Assembly (NCBI RefSeq): GCF_013403925.1
Contig: NZ_JABFDJ010000002.1
Coordinates: forward strand, 62,001-126,000
Origin: Winogradskyella wichelsiae
Lineage (GTDB): Bacteria; Bacteroidota; Bacteroidia; Flavobacteriales; Flavobacteriaceae
Length of the DNA: 64,000 nucleotides
Direction: 5' to 3'
Positions 34,915 to 44,093 of this stretch are shown here, piece by piece (positions within the stretch are counted from its first letter, which is position 1; each line of letters starts with the position of its first letter). The notes beneath the pieces are model-generated. The model saw only the letters and a list, made by a program, of their open reading frames with translations, ran no database searches and was not told the DNA's origin. Made by a program: the position numbers and the translations under genes.

Positions 34915-36168
34915 ATGCCATATTTATTTACTTCGGAAAGTGTTTCTGAAGGTCACCCAGATAAAGTAGCTGACCAAATTAGTGATGCGTTAATAGACAA
35001 TTTTTTAGCTTTTGACCCAGAATCTAGAGTCGCTTGCGAAACTTTAGTAACTACAGGTCAAGTTATACTTGCTGGTGAAGTAAAATCTAATACATACTTA
35101 GATGTACAGCAAATAGCTAGAGATACCATAAACAAGATAGGTTACACTAAAAGTGCCTATATGTTTGACGGAAACTCTTGCGGTGTTCTATCTGCTATAC
35201 ATGAGCAATCTGAAGAGATTAATCAAGGTGTAGATAGAGCTTCTAAAGAAGAGCAAGGTGCAGGAGACCAAGGAATGATGTTTGGATACGCAACCAACGA
35301 AACTGAAAATTTTATGCCTTTAGCATTAGATTTATCACACCGCATTCTAAAAGAATTAGCAGAATTACGTCGCGAGAATAAAGCAATTACTTATTTAAGA
35401 CCTGATTCTAAAAGTCAAGTGACTATTGAATACAGTGATGATAACGTGCCACAACGTATAGATGCCATTGTAGTCTCTACACAACATGATGACTTTGATG
35501 CTGACGACAGTATGTTGGCTAAAATTAGAAAAGATATCATTGATATATTAATTCCTAGAGTAATTGATAAGTTACCAGAACATATCCAAGAGTTATTTAA
35601 TGACGATATCACGTATCACATTAATCCTACAGGAAAATTTGTAATTGGTGGACCTCACGGTGATACTGGTCTAACTGGTAGAAAAATTATAGTAGATACT
35701 TATGGAGGAAAAGGAGCGCATGGTGGTGGAGCTTTTTCTGGAAAAGATCCAAGTAAAGTAGACAGAAGTGCTGCTTACGCGACAAGACATATTGCTAAAA
35801 ACTTAGTTGCAGCTGGTTTATGCGACCAAGTTTTAGTTCAAGTTTCTTATGCTATAGGCGTTGCAGAACCAATGGGTATTTTTATTGATACTTATGGTAC
35901 TTGTCACTTTAATTTAACAGATGGTGAAATTGCTAAAACAGTACAGGCAATTTTTAACATGAAACCAGCTGCTATTGAAGACCGTCTAAAATTACGTTTA
36001 CCTATTTATAGCGAAACAGCTGCTTATGGACATATGGGAAGGTTAAATGAGACCGTAAGTAAAACTTTTAACAGACCAAATGGACAACCTGTTACATTAG
36101 ATGTTGAATTGTTTACTTGGGAAAAGTTAGATTACGTTGACAAGGTAAAAACAGCCTTTGATATATAG
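34915..36168 (+). CDS. metK: S-adenosylmethionine synthetase
   Basis: A 417-residue enzyme that makes SAM from methionine and ATP. Near the N-terminus is [42 protein letters not shown] and the glycine-rich [22 protein letters not shown] are the ATP- and metal-binding motifs. At 417 residues it is longer than E. coli MetK (384), as is common in this phylum. It is monocistronic, controlled by a promoter and a SAM-II-like riboswitch, and followed by a strong terminator. Confidence 0.97.
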   Translation: MPYLFTSESVSEGHPDKVADQISDALIDNFLAFDPESRVACETLVTTGQVILAGEVKSNTYLDVQQIARDTINKIGYTKSAYMFDGNSCGVLSAIHEQSEEINQGVDRASKEEQGAGDQGMMFGYATNETENFMPLALDLSHRILKELAELRRENKAITYLRPDSKSQVTIEYSDDNVPQRIDAIVVSTQHDDFDADDSMLAKIRKDIIDILIPRVIDKLPEHIQELFNDDITYHINPTGKFVIGGPHGDTGLTGRKIIVDTYGGKGAHGGGAFSGKDPSKVDRSAAYATRHIAKNLVAAGLCDQVLVQVSYAIGVAEPMGIFIDTYGTCHFNLTDGEIAKTVQAIFNMKPAAIEDRLKLRLPIYSETAAYGHMGRLNETVSKTFNRPNGQPVTLDVELFTWEKLDYVDKVKTAFDI

Positions 36169-36185
36169 TTAACTATATAACGAAT

Positions 36186-36226
36186 AAAAAAAACACCTTA
36201 ACTTTCTAAGTTAAGGTGTTTTTTTT
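36186..36226 (+). terminator. Strong intrinsic terminator of metK
   Basis: AACACCTTAACTT pairs with AAGTTAAGGTGTT (13 bp, loop TCT), flanked by runs of A and T. It is bidirectional and could also end the DHFR transcript from the other side. Confidence 0.92.
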
Positions 36227-36253
36227 ATTTAAATATTCGCTAAAGTAAATTAA

Positions 36254-37186
36254 CTACCGCTTTAAATATGTAATAAAAGAAAATGCAAAGGCATGTTTCT
36301 CATCAGCATCATGCGTTGTTCTGCTCACCTCTTTCCATTCCGTCTCATCTATTTTAGGAAAAAATGTATCTGCATTTTCAAAAGTAGAATGCACGCGGGT
36401 TATTTCTAATTTATCTACATAAGGTAAAGCTTGCTTGTAAATTTCCCCACCACCAATAACAAAAGGTTGTTTGTCATATCTCGCAGCATCAAGCGCATCG
36501 TTTAACGAATTTACGACTATCACTCCTGCTGGTGCTTTATAATCTTTTTGCCTTGTAATTACAACGTGTGTTCTATTTGGCAATGGTTTAGGAAAACTTT
36601 CAAAAGTTTTACGTCCCATAATAATATGATGACCATTAGTAAGCGCTTTAAAGTGTTTTAAATCATCACTTAAATGCCAAATTAAATCATTGTCTTTACC
36701 AATGGCATTGTCTTCTCCTTCTGCAACTATAATCGTTAGCTCAGATGTCTTTTTTTTTTCAATTACAGGTGCTTTGTCCTTGCTTTCATTATAAGCTTGA
36801 GATTTTGCAATCTTAGTCTCTTCTTTAATAAAATTTTGCTTCAGCTTATTGATACGGTTTTCTTGTTGGTTTACTAATTTTTCTAGTTGTTGCTTTTCCC
36901 AATCCTTGCCCATAAACTTATGCGTTATAAAAACACTAATAAAATGATATATGAACAAAAATAGCCAAGCTAATATGGCGTAAACAAACCAATCAATACC
37001 TGCAGGCTTAAGAGTTTCACCTATTTTTAAAACTGTATTTGCTAAAATAAAAAATACCGCACCAATTAAAAAAACGACAAAGTGAATGTAAAGCCGCTTC
37101 TTTTCCTTAATACGATTCTGAGCATTTTCAATCAACTCTAATTGATCCTTATCTATTGTAGAAATTTGTTTTTTACTCCCAAACAT
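36254..37186 (-). CDS. folA: Dihydrofolate reductase fused to an N-terminal 2TM membrane domain
   Basis: A 310-residue fusion. Residues about 30-95 hold two hydrophobic helices of 2TM-domain type (LYIHFVVFLIGAVFFILANTV and WFVYAILAWLFLFIYHFISVF). A Lys/Glu-rich, probably coiled-coil linker covers about 96-145. A complete dihydrofolate reductase covers about 148-310 (NAIGKDNDLIWHLSDDLKHFK with the catalytic Asp, IIMGRKTFESF, VIGGGEIYKQAL). It reduces dihydrofolate made by ThyA, whose gene is nearby on the same strand. The enzyme is predicted to be tethered at the inner membrane, facing the cytoplasm. Confidence 0.92.
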   Translation of the reverse strand: MFGSKKQISTIDKDQLELIENAQNRIKEKKRLYIHFVVFLIGAVFFILANTVLKIGETLKPAGIDWFVYAILAWLFLFIYHFISVFITHKFMGKDWEKQQLEKLVNQQENRINKLKQNFIKEETKIAKSQAYNESKDKAPVIEKKKTSELTIIVAEGEDNAIGKDNDLIWHLSDDLKHFKALTNGHHIIMGRKTFESFPKPLPNRTHVVITRQKDYKAPAGVIVVNSLNDALDAARYDKQPFVIGGGEIYKQALPYVDKLEITRVHSTFENADTFFPKIDETEWKEVSRTTHDADEKHAFAFSFITYLKR

Positions 37187-37477
37187 AATTATGATTTAAT
37201 AAGATAAAGATACTTTATTTTCATTAAAATTTTAACTCGATAAAAATCCTTTTATGTTTTTTTGAAATTAAAAACTACAACACTCAAAACCAACATAATA
37301 AAACAACGTATTTACAACTAATCCGCAAAATAACAGTCCTTTTGTTGAATTCCTAAAGATATAGATCTTACAATATTAACAAAACAATAAATATTTAGTT
37401 TTTAGACAATTAAAGATCTTATCCTATCACATAATTTTCTATTTTTATAATATTATTAATTATTCAAACTTAATATT

Positions 37478-37777
37478 ATGGCAATTAAAAAGCAGTACTT
37501 AAAAACTAAACCAATTTGTAAGGTAACATTTTCTGTTCCTGCTGAAGAGGCAAAAAGTGTAGCAGTAATAGGGAATTTTAATGAGTGGAATTCAGAAGCT
37601 ACAGAATTAAAAAAACTAAAAAACGGAACATTCAAAGGAACTGTAGATCTAGCAAGTAATAATTCTTATGAATTTAGGTATCTTATTGATGAAAAATCTT
37701 ACTTAAATGATACCGAGGCTGACGGATTTGCTTGGAATGAGTTTGCAGGTGCTGATAATGGTATAATTAACTTATAA
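37478..37777 (+). CDS. CBM48 / isoamylase N-terminal-like domain protein
   Basis: A 99-residue protein that is almost entirely one early-set immunoglobulin-like carbohydrate-binding domain: KVTFSVPAEEAKSVAVIGNFNEWN, then GTFKGTVDLASNNSYEFRYLID and WNEFAGADNGIINL. This is the module of branching enzymes, isoamylases and AMPK beta subunits. There is no catalytic domain and no signal peptide. Binding to alpha-glucan is plausible; no glycogen genes are nearby. It lies between two convergent minus-strand genes and overlaps the end of the pseudogene by 6 bp. Confidence 0.82.
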   Translation: MAIKKQYLKTKPICKVTFSVPAEEAKSVAVIGNFNEWNSEATELKKLKNGTFKGTVDLASNNSYEFRYLIDEKSYLNDTEADGFAWNEFAGADNGIINL

Positions 37778-38204
37778 GTTTATATATATCAATAAACGAA
37801 TTGTAACGAGTGCACTAAATTTAGTTGGTAAAAACTTACCATCTAACATTCCTCTTGCTTTGAATTTCGGCATACGTTTAATAAATTGAATCACATCTAC
37901 TGCAATTGCTTTGTGATGTGCCTTCACCTTAATATCTTTTGCTTTACCTTTTTTATTAATACTAAATTCCATATAAAATTAAGTATTTAAATCCGTTGGA
38001 AAAGTCTTATCTGCTAATTCATAATTAAAACTAACATCTATATAATCTAGTATTTTATCTGAAGTACATTTTTCGATTTCTTCAAAGTTTAATTCGTCAC
38101 TGCAACCTCTATATTTGGGGATATGTTTTATAAACTCCTTCTTTATCTTGTGCAGATAAATTTAGAGTAGCGATAAATAAAACCAGAATGAAGAGCACTT
38201 TCAT
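37772..38204 (-). pseudogene. Broken TonB C-terminal-like secreted protein gene
   Basis: Three pieces of one gene can be read in order. From the ATG at 38204 comes a signal peptide (MKVLFILVLFIATLNLSAQ) that soon reaches a stop. In the next frame EFIKHIPKYRGCSDELNFEE runs on through ADKTFPTDLNT to an in-frame TAA at 37981-37979. Reading continues in that frame as MEFSINKKGKAKDIKVKAHH, IKRMPKFKARGML and so on. Together they match the secreted proteins with a TonB C-terminal-like domain common in flavobacteria. One frameshift and one nonsense codon are needed to explain it. It lies 11 bp after thyA. Confidence 0.7.
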
Positions 38205-38214
38205 AAATAAATTA

Positions 38215-39039
38215 TTAAATAGCCACTTTTCCTTTAATATGCGGATGTGGGTTATAACCTTCAAGTGTAAAGTCTTCAAATTTAAAATCGAAAATATTTT
38301 TTACCTCTGGATTTAAAATCATTTTTGGCAAAGGTCTAATTTCCCTAGAAAGCTGTAATTCTAATTGCTCTTTATGATTATTATAGATATGTGCATCACC
38401 AAAAGTGTGAATAAAATCTCCTGCTTCATAACCGCAAACCTGAGCCATCATCATAGTAAATAATGCATAAGAAGCAATATTAAACGGCACTCCTAAAAAT
38501 GTATCTGCACTACGCTGGTAGAGCTGACACGATAATTTACCATCAGCAACATAAAATTGAAAAAACGCATGACACGGAGGCAATGCTGCTTTTCCTTTAG
38601 CTACATTCTCAGAAAATGATATTGAAGTATCTGGTAATACAGAAGGATTCCATGCAGAAACCAACATTCTTCTACTATTAGGATTATTCTTTAGAGTTTG
38701 AATAACTTCTTTAATCTGGTCAATATCTTCACTTGCCCAATTACGCCATTGATGACCATAAACAGGACCCAGATCACCATTTTCATCTGCCCAATCGTTC
38801 CATATTTTTACTCCGTTTTCAGTAAGGTAATTAATATTAGTATCGCCTTTTAAGAACCAAAGTAATTCATAAATAATAGACTTTAAATGCAATTTTTTTG
38901 TTGTCACCATTGGGAAACCTTCACTTAAATCGAAGCGCATTTGGTACCCAAATACACTTTTTGTACCTGTACCTGTACGATCTCCTTTTTCATTTCCTTC
39001 GGCTAAAATATGTTTTACTAAGTCGTGATATTGTTTCAT
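38215..39039 (-). CDS. thyA: Thymidylate synthase
   Basis: A 274-residue enzyme that methylates dUMP to dTMP using methylenetetrahydrofolate and releasing dihydrofolate. [20 protein letters not shown], the catalytic Cys in [12 protein letters not shown], and [21 protein letters not shown] are all present, as is the C-terminal HIKGKVAI (usually ending in AV or AI). The folA-like fusion lies two genes downstream on the same strand. Between them stand the TonB-like pseudogene and a convergent CBM48 gene. Confidence 0.97.
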   Translation of the reverse strand: MKQYHDLVKHILAEGNEKGDRTGTGTKSVFGYQMRFDLSEGFPMVTTKKLHLKSIIYELLWFLKGDTNINYLTENGVKIWNDWADENGDLGPVYGHQWRNWASEDIDQIKEVIQTLKNNPNSRRMLVSAWNPSVLPDTSISFSENVAKGKAALPPCHAFFQFYVADGKLSCQLYQRSADTFLGVPFNIASYALFTMMMAQVCGYEAGDFIHTFGDAHIYNNHKEQLELQLSREIRPLPKMILNPEVKNIFDFKFEDFTLEGYNPHPHIKGKVAI

Positions 39040-39172
39040 AACATTGCTTGTGAAAAGTAGAATCTCTTTTAATTAAATTTAGGAATAATATGCTGATTAG
39101 ATTATCAGCAAGACTTGAAGCGAAAATAAAGAAAAAGCATCAAATTTAAAATCCGATATTTTTCTAGTTAAG

Positions 39173-40885
39173 TTATCCAATAATCATACCTGCAATAGTC
39201 GCAGAAATTAAAGAAGCAATAGTTCCTCCAATTAAAGCTTTCATTCCAAATCTAGATAATTGTGTACGTTGCCCTGGCGCTAAAGACCCAATTCCACCTA
39301 TTTGAATTCCAATAGATGCAAAGTTCGCAAAACCACAAAGCATATAAGTTGCCATAATAATGGATTTCTCATAAGTAAGATGTGTTGCATTTGCAGCATT
39401 CTTTAAATCTGCCAATTGAATATAGCCTATAAATTCACTCGCTGCTAATTTAATCCCTAATAACTGCCCCATTAAAGCCATATCTTCAGAGGCTACACCA
39501 ATAAGCCACATTAAAGGAGCAAATAAATAACCAAGTATAAATTCTAAAGACAAACTTTCATAAGGAGTATGTTCTGCTATAATTTCATTAAGCGATGTAA
39601 AATGCCAATCGATATTTAAAGCTGTAATATTAAAACCATCAAATCCTGCTATACCACCTAAAATTCCATTTATCATGGCAATGAAAGCCACAAACACTAA
39701 TAACATTGCACCAACATTAACAGCTAACCTTAATCCTTCAGTGGTTCCATTAGCTATAGCTTCTAAAATATTAGAACCTATTTTTTCTTGTGAAACAGCA
39801 ACTTCAGTATTGATATCTTCAGTCTGTGGAAATAATATTTTTGAAATTACAATAGCTCCTGGTGCTGCCATAACGGAGGCTGCCAATAGATGCTTTGCAT
39901 AAAACAATTGTAAAGCTTCGTCTTCACCTCCTAAAAACCCAATATAAGCAGCTAATACAGCACCTGCAACAGTTGCCATACCGCCTATCATTACTAAAAG
40001 AATCTCTGACTTATTCATCTTTTCTAAATACGCCTTAATAAGCAATGGAGCTTCTGTTTGACCCAAGAAAATATTACCAGCTACACTTAAACTTTCTGCC
40101 CCAGAAATACCTAAAACTTTAGATAACAGCCAACCCATCCCCTTTACGACTTTCTGAATCAGTCCTAAATAGAATAAAACAGATGTTAATGCTGAAAAGA
40201 ATATAATTGTTGGTAATACTTGAAAGGCAAAAATAAATCCGAAAGACTTAATATCTAACATGCCCCCAAATAGGAATTCACTACCTGCTTGTGTAAACCC
40301 AAGTATAGCAATAAATCCTTGCCCTACAACCTCAAAAGCTGTTTTAATAAAATCTACTTTTAGAACACCTATCGCAATAACGAGTTGAAACACTAGACCT
40401 ATCCCAACCGTTTTCCAATTAATCGCTCTACGGTTACTACTAAATAAAAAGGCGATAAAGATTAAAGAAATCATACCTAAAAGCCCCCTCCATAAACTTG
40501 TAAATGAAAATCCTTGATTTGGTATAATCTCTGCAAAAGTCCCTTCTTGCTCTAAAATAGCCTCCTCTGGTTTAGATATTAAATTAAAACTCATCTTCTT
40601 CCCTGTTAAAACCAAAGTTGAATCTGTTAATTCTCTAATTTTATATCTTTTAATTGAATTTAGAGAATCATTATGATACAGCACCAATAAGTCGTTTTGA
40701 AACATGTAATCTCCATCAAGATCATTTTCTGTTTCTGAGCAAAAATTAAACTCACCGTTCTCAAAATTTAAAGAATAATAAATACTTTCAGGGGTGTTTA
40801 GCTCCCATGTTTTTTCAAGTTCTTGCGCTGTTATTGATGAAAGTCCAAGAAATATAGCAAAAATTGCCTTGAAAAAATAATCCAT
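39173..40885 (-). CDS. NupC/CNT-family nucleoside transporter with extra N-terminal periplasmic domain
   Basis: A 570-residue protein. The last ~430 residues are a concentrative nucleoside transporter: VAGNIFLGQTEAPLLIKAYL, GGMATVAGAVLAAYIGFLG, MAAPGAIVISKI and a C-terminal YMLCGFANFASIGIQIGGIG. It imports nucleosides with H+ or Na+. Unusually, it starts with a signal-peptide-like segment (MDYFFKAIFAIFLGLSSITAQ) and ~105 residues of beta-rich sequence (YMFQNDLLVLYHNDSLNSIK, LTDSTLVLTGKKMSFNL) resembling a small lipocalin-like fold, before the first membrane helix. The gene lies between the nuclease and thyA. Confidence 0.88.
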   Translation of the reverse strand: MDYFFKAIFAIFLGLSSITAQELEKTWELNTPESIYYSLNFENGEFNFCSETENDLDGDYMFQNDLLVLYHNDSLNSIKRYKIRELTDSTLVLTGKKMSFNLISKPEEAILEQEGTFAEIIPNQGFSFTSLWRGLLGMISLIFIAFLFSSNRRAINWKTVGIGLVFQLVIAIGVLKVDFIKTAFEVVGQGFIAILGFTQAGSEFLFGGMLDIKSFGFIFAFQVLPTIIFFSALTSVLFYLGLIQKVVKGMGWLLSKVLGISGAESLSVAGNIFLGQTEAPLLIKAYLEKMNKSEILLVMIGGMATVAGAVLAAYIGFLGGEDEALQLFYAKHLLAASVMAAPGAIVISKILFPQTEDINTEVAVSQEKIGSNILEAIANGTTEGLRLAVNVGAMLLVFVAFIAMINGILGGIAGFDGFNITALNIDWHFTSLNEIIAEHTPYESLSLEFILGYLFAPLMWLIGVASEDMALMGQLLGIKLAASEFIGYIQLADLKNAANATHLTYEKSIIMATYMLCGFANFASIGIQIGGIGSLAPGQRTQLSRFGMKALIGGTIASLISATIAGMIIG

Positions 40886-40901
40886 AAATAAGAAGTGTTA
40901 G

Positions 40902-41519
40902 TTAGCGTTTAGAAATTTCGTCTCTAAGTTTAGCAGCCATTTCGTAATCTTCATTATTTACGGCTTCCTCTAAGAGCTCATTAAGCTCTTTAAGAGATTT
41001 GTTTTTATGACCTTCTTGTTCAACTGAAGATGTTTCTATTTCTTCAACAATAAGTTCATCCATAAGAATACTGTCCTGATCTTCTTCGTCTTCCTTCTTA
41101 GGATTAACTTTAAGATAGATTCCAGCTTTATCTAAAATATTTTTATAAGTAAAAATTGGAGCTTGAAAACGTAAAGCCAAAGCAATAGCATCGCTAGTTC
41201 TGGCATCGATAATTTCTTCAATCTTATCGCGTTCGCAAATTAGGCTAGAGTAGAAAACACCATCAACCAACTTATGAATAATAACTTGCTTTACTGTAAT
41301 ATCGAATCGATCTGCGAAGTTTTTAAATAAATCGTGAGTAAGAGGACGCGGAGGACGGATTTCCTTTTCTAAAGCAATAGCAATGGATTGCGCCTCAAAA
41401 GCACCAATAACTATTGGCAGTTTTCGGTCACCATCTACCTCATTAAGTATTAAAGCATAGGCACCATTTTGGGTTTGACTATATGATATACCTTTGATAT
41501 TTAAACGAACTAAACTCAT
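40902..41519 (-). CDS. Bifunctional nuclease-family protein with C-terminal UVR motif
   Basis: A 205-residue protein. Residues 1-130 match the bifunctional nuclease domain (DUF151 / BFN): RKLPIVIGAFEAQSIAIALE, RPLTHDLFKNFADRFD and DARTSDAIALALRFQAPI. An acidic linker follows, then a UvrB/UvrC-type helix pair (LNELLEEAVNNEDYEMAAKLRDEI). The plant BFN protein cuts RNA and DNA; bacterial members are mostly uncharacterised. A large palindrome lies just upstream of its start. Confidence 0.85.
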   Translation of the reverse strand: MSLVRLNIKGISYSQTQNGAYALILNEVDGDRKLPIVIGAFEAQSIAIALEKEIRPPRPLTHDLFKNFADRFDITVKQVIIHKLVDGVFYSSLICERDKIEEIIDARTSDAIALALRFQAPIFTYKNILDKAGIYLKVNPKKEDEEDQDSILMDELIVEEIETSSVEQEGHKNKSLKELNELLEEAVNNEDYEMAAKLRDEISKR

Positions 41520-41533
41520 ATTTTATAAAACAC

Positions 41534-41649
41534 AAAGAACTGTTTAAATTTGGACTTTACCAACTGCTTTTAACAGATTTGAATAAATTTTCCTGAAACT
41601 TCAAGTAAATTGTCTGTAAAGCAGAGGAATCTAAATTTAAACAGTCCTT
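41534..41649. repeat. Long imperfect palindrome between etfA and the nuclease gene
   Basis: The outer arms ACTGTTTAAATTTGGA (41539-41554) and TCTAAATTTAAACAGT (41630-41645) pair over 16 positions with one G-U. Nested inside are CTGCTTT with AAAGCAG and ACAGA with TCTGT, then a smaller TTGAA / TTCAA stem. No T-run follows on either side, so it is not a standard terminator. It lies ~15 bp upstream of the nuclease ATG. No second copy was noticed in the window. Confidence 0.75.
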
Positions 41650-41704
41650 ATTAATAACTCACCTTTTATACGGGTAAGTTACTGAATATTAAAAGATAAT
41701 AAAA

Positions 41705-42667
41705 CTATGCGTTTGCAGCTTTAAAAGCTTTTAATTTTTCTATTAATTTAGGAACCACTTCAAAAGCATCACCTACAATTCCGTAATCTGCTGCCTTAAA
41801 GAAAGGGGCTTCTGGATCTGTATTAATGACTACTTTTACTTTAGAGGCATTAATACCCGCTAAATGTTGAATTGCTCCAGAAATACCAATAGCAATATAT
41901 AAATTAGAAGCTACAGGTTTTCCCGTTTGCCCAACATGCTCGCTGTGAGGTCTCCATCCTAAATCGGAAACAGGCTTAGAGCAAGCTGTTGCCGCTCCTA
42001 AAACTTCTGCTAATTCTTCAATCATTCCCCAGTTTTCTGGTCCTTTAAGACCTCTTCCTCCTGAAACAACGATTTCTGCATCTGCTATACTTACTTTATC
42101 TGTAGCTTTATCAACAGACTCTACAGTAACACCAGAATCTGGAATTTCTGGAGAGAAATTTTCTACAGAAGCACTTCCACCCGACTCTACTAACCCGAAT
42201 GAGTTATTAGATAAGCCTATAATTTTAATATCCGTATTGATCTCTGTAGTTGCGAATGCTTTGTTTGTAAAAGCTGATCGCTTCACTGTAAATGGTGAAA
42301 CGTTAGACGGTGCTTCAATGACATTAGAAACATAACCCGCGTCTAAACCAACAGCTAACATTGGTGCTAAATATTTACTATTAGCACTAGCGCTTAATAC
42401 AACTACATTAGTTCCTTCGTTTTTTGCAGCACCCTCAAGGATAGCTGCGTATTTTTTTGCATTAAAAGCTTTTAAAGACTCGTCTTTTACTAAAAGAACT
42501 TTAGATGCCCCGTAAGCTCCAAGCACCTCAACGTCTTCAGCGTTAACAGCAACAGCAGTCACCGTGGTATCCATTTGGTCAGCAACAGCTTTTGCATATG
42601 AAACAACTTCTAAAGCTGCTTTTTTAAATTTTCCGTTTTCGGATTCTGTATATACTAGAATTGACAT
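41705..42667 (-). CDS. etfA: Electron transfer flavoprotein, alpha subunit
   Basis: A 320-residue subunit that carries the redox-active FAD of ETF, passing electrons from acyl-CoA dehydrogenases to the quinone pool. The C-terminal FAD-binding part has SGGRGLKGPENW, then DLGWRPHSEHVGQTGKPV and NLYIAIGISGAIQHLAGI. It follows etfB with a ~110-bp gap on the same strand. A 9-bp hairpin lies just after its stop codon, without a good T-run. Confidence 0.95.
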   Translation of the reverse strand: MSILVYTESENGKFKKAALEVVSYAKAVADQMDTTVTAVAVNAEDVEVLGAYGASKVLLVKDESLKAFNAKKYAAILEGAAKNEGTNVVVLSASANSKYLAPMLAVGLDAGYVSNVIEAPSNVSPFTVKRSAFTNKAFATTEINTDIKIIGLSNNSFGLVESGGSASVENFSPEIPDSGVTVESVDKATDKVSIADAEIVVSGGRGLKGPENWGMIEELAEVLGAATACSKPVSDLGWRPHSEHVGQTGKPVASNLYIAIGISGAIQHLAGINASKVKVVINTDPEAPFFKAADYGIVGDAFEVVPKLIEKLKAFKAANA

Positions 42668-42780
42668 AAAATTTGATTTTTGTCATTCTTGCCTAAGCAA
42701 GAATCTATATTGTTAATATTACTTTTTTTGAATAAGCATTAGTTAAACTCTTAACGTTCTGCTTTCACATGATTGATTGG

Positions 42781-43527
42781 TTAAATTACTTTGGCTTCAT
42801 TATGAAGAAGGCTTACCAACTCATCAATATTATCTGTATCCACCAATTTAACAGCCCCTTTTGGTGCCGGTTTTTCAAAACTTACAACTTTGGTTTCTGC
42901 ACTAACATCTGTTGGCTCTATAACATTTAAAGGTTTTTTACGTGCCATCATAATTCCTCTCATATTAGGAATACGAAGATCACTCTCTTCAACCAAGCCT
43001 TTTTGTCCACCAATAACCAATGGTAAAGATGTACTTACTGTTTCTTTACCTCCATCGATTTCTCTAACTGCCTTAGCAGTCGTTCCATCAATTTCTAAGC
43101 TAATACAGTTTGTTATAAAATTAGCATCAATCATCGCTGCTAACATTCCTGGTACCATAGCTCCATTATAATCTATAGATTCTCTACCAGCAATAACTAA
43201 ATCATAACCTCCATCACTTACAACTTTTGCTAATTGCTTAGCAACGGCATAACCATCAGTCGCATCTGTATTCACTCTAATTGCAGAATCAGCACCAATA
43301 GCTAAAGCTTTTCTTAATGTAGGTTCGGTTTCTGGCCCACCAACATTAACAACATCTACACTAGCCCCTTGTTTTTCTTTAAACCACATGGCGCGTGTTA
43401 AACCAAACTCATCATTAGGGTTTATTACAAATTGAACACCATTAGTGTCAAGTTTACTATCTCCTTCTGTGAAATTAATCTTTGATGTGGTATCAGGTAC
43501 ATGACTAATACATACTAATATCTTCAT
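42781..43527 (-). CDS. etfB: Electron transfer flavoprotein, beta subunit
   Basis: A 248-residue subunit that binds AMP and docks onto etfA. MKILVCISHVPDTTSKI at the start, INPNDEFGLTRAMWFKEK, and VIAGRESIDYNGAMVPGMLAA are family motifs. In this phylum ETF mainly serves fatty-acid beta-oxidation. It is first in etfBA; a perfect TATGC-GT-GCATA palindrome lies ~70 bp upstream of its ATG. Confidence 0.95.
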   Translation of the reverse strand: MKILVCISHVPDTTSKINFTEGDSKLDTNGVQFVINPNDEFGLTRAMWFKEKQGASVDVVNVGGPETEPTLRKALAIGADSAIRVNTDATDGYAVAKQLAKVVSDGGYDLVIAGRESIDYNGAMVPGMLAAMIDANFITNCISLEIDGTTAKAVREIDGGKETVSTSLPLVIGGQKGLVEESDLRIPNMRGIMMARKKPLNVIEPTDVSAETKVVSFEKPAPKGAVKLVDTDNIDELVSLLHNEAKVI

Positions 43528-44093
43528 ATAAAATAATTTATTTTAAACGTCTTTTTCTTGATTACGAAGATAAAAATATTATTTGATTTTTTACTATGCG
43601 TGCATAATAAAATTTTCATAAAATCATTTTCAACGTAAAAAACTATTAATTTTTTAAAATTTTAAAGGTTTTTTATTGATTATCGAGATTTTAAAGTCTA
43701 ACGAACTATTGTCTTCAAGCCTAACTTAAAATATTTGGAGTGTTTTTTACGCATGTTTAATTCTAAAAAAGCTATTTACCATCTCCATTATATCTATTCT
43801 TATTCTTCATTTAACGATATAAACTACATCATTTAACACCTCCTAAATCGAAATAAAGCAATTCTTCCTATTATATATTAATTAAGCTGTATTTATAAAA
43901 TTAACGATACCAACGTAATTATTTATATAAACTAAGTGTTAATAAATAGATTAAAATGTTACTTTTCATCATTAAAACCACCTGTAAACTAATAATTATA
44001 ACAAATTACAAATATTTTCGTTTTTCACTCGACTTTTAATGGCATTATATAGTCAATAATTATTATTTTTGCTACACGATTAAAAATAAGAAA
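43528..44093. other. Long divergent intergenic region between etfB and pdhB
   Basis: The largest gene-free stretch (566 bp), very AT-rich. It contains a perfect inverted repeat TATGCGTGCATA (43595-43606), a weak -7-like TATCTTCG on the etfB side (minus strand), and an exact -7 TATTTTTG for pdhB at 44064-44071. No convincing gene or folded RNA was found in the middle ~400 bp. Confidence 0.55.
43595..43606. promoter_or_regulatory. Candidate operator palindrome upstream of etfB
   Basis: TATGC-GT-GCATA is a perfect 12-bp inverted repeat about 70 bp before the etfB ATG, in the size range of TetR-type operators. The cognate regulator is unknown. Confidence 0.4.

Noticed and set aside
37772..37972. 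Separate 66-residue gene
   Set aside because: It is in frame with the upstream remnant across a single TAA and lacks a signal peptide of its own; better read as the end of the TonB-like pseudogene.
41534..41649. Small coding sequence within the long palindrome (minus strand)
   Set aside because: A 26-codon frame is open, but it has no usable start codon and is bounded by a stop just upstream; paired arms explain the sequence better.
43753..43836. 27-codon open frame in the etfB-pdhB intergenic region
   Set aside because: Low-complexity Tyr/Ser/Ile composition, no ribosome site or promoter near it, and expected by chance in a 566-bp AT-rich region.
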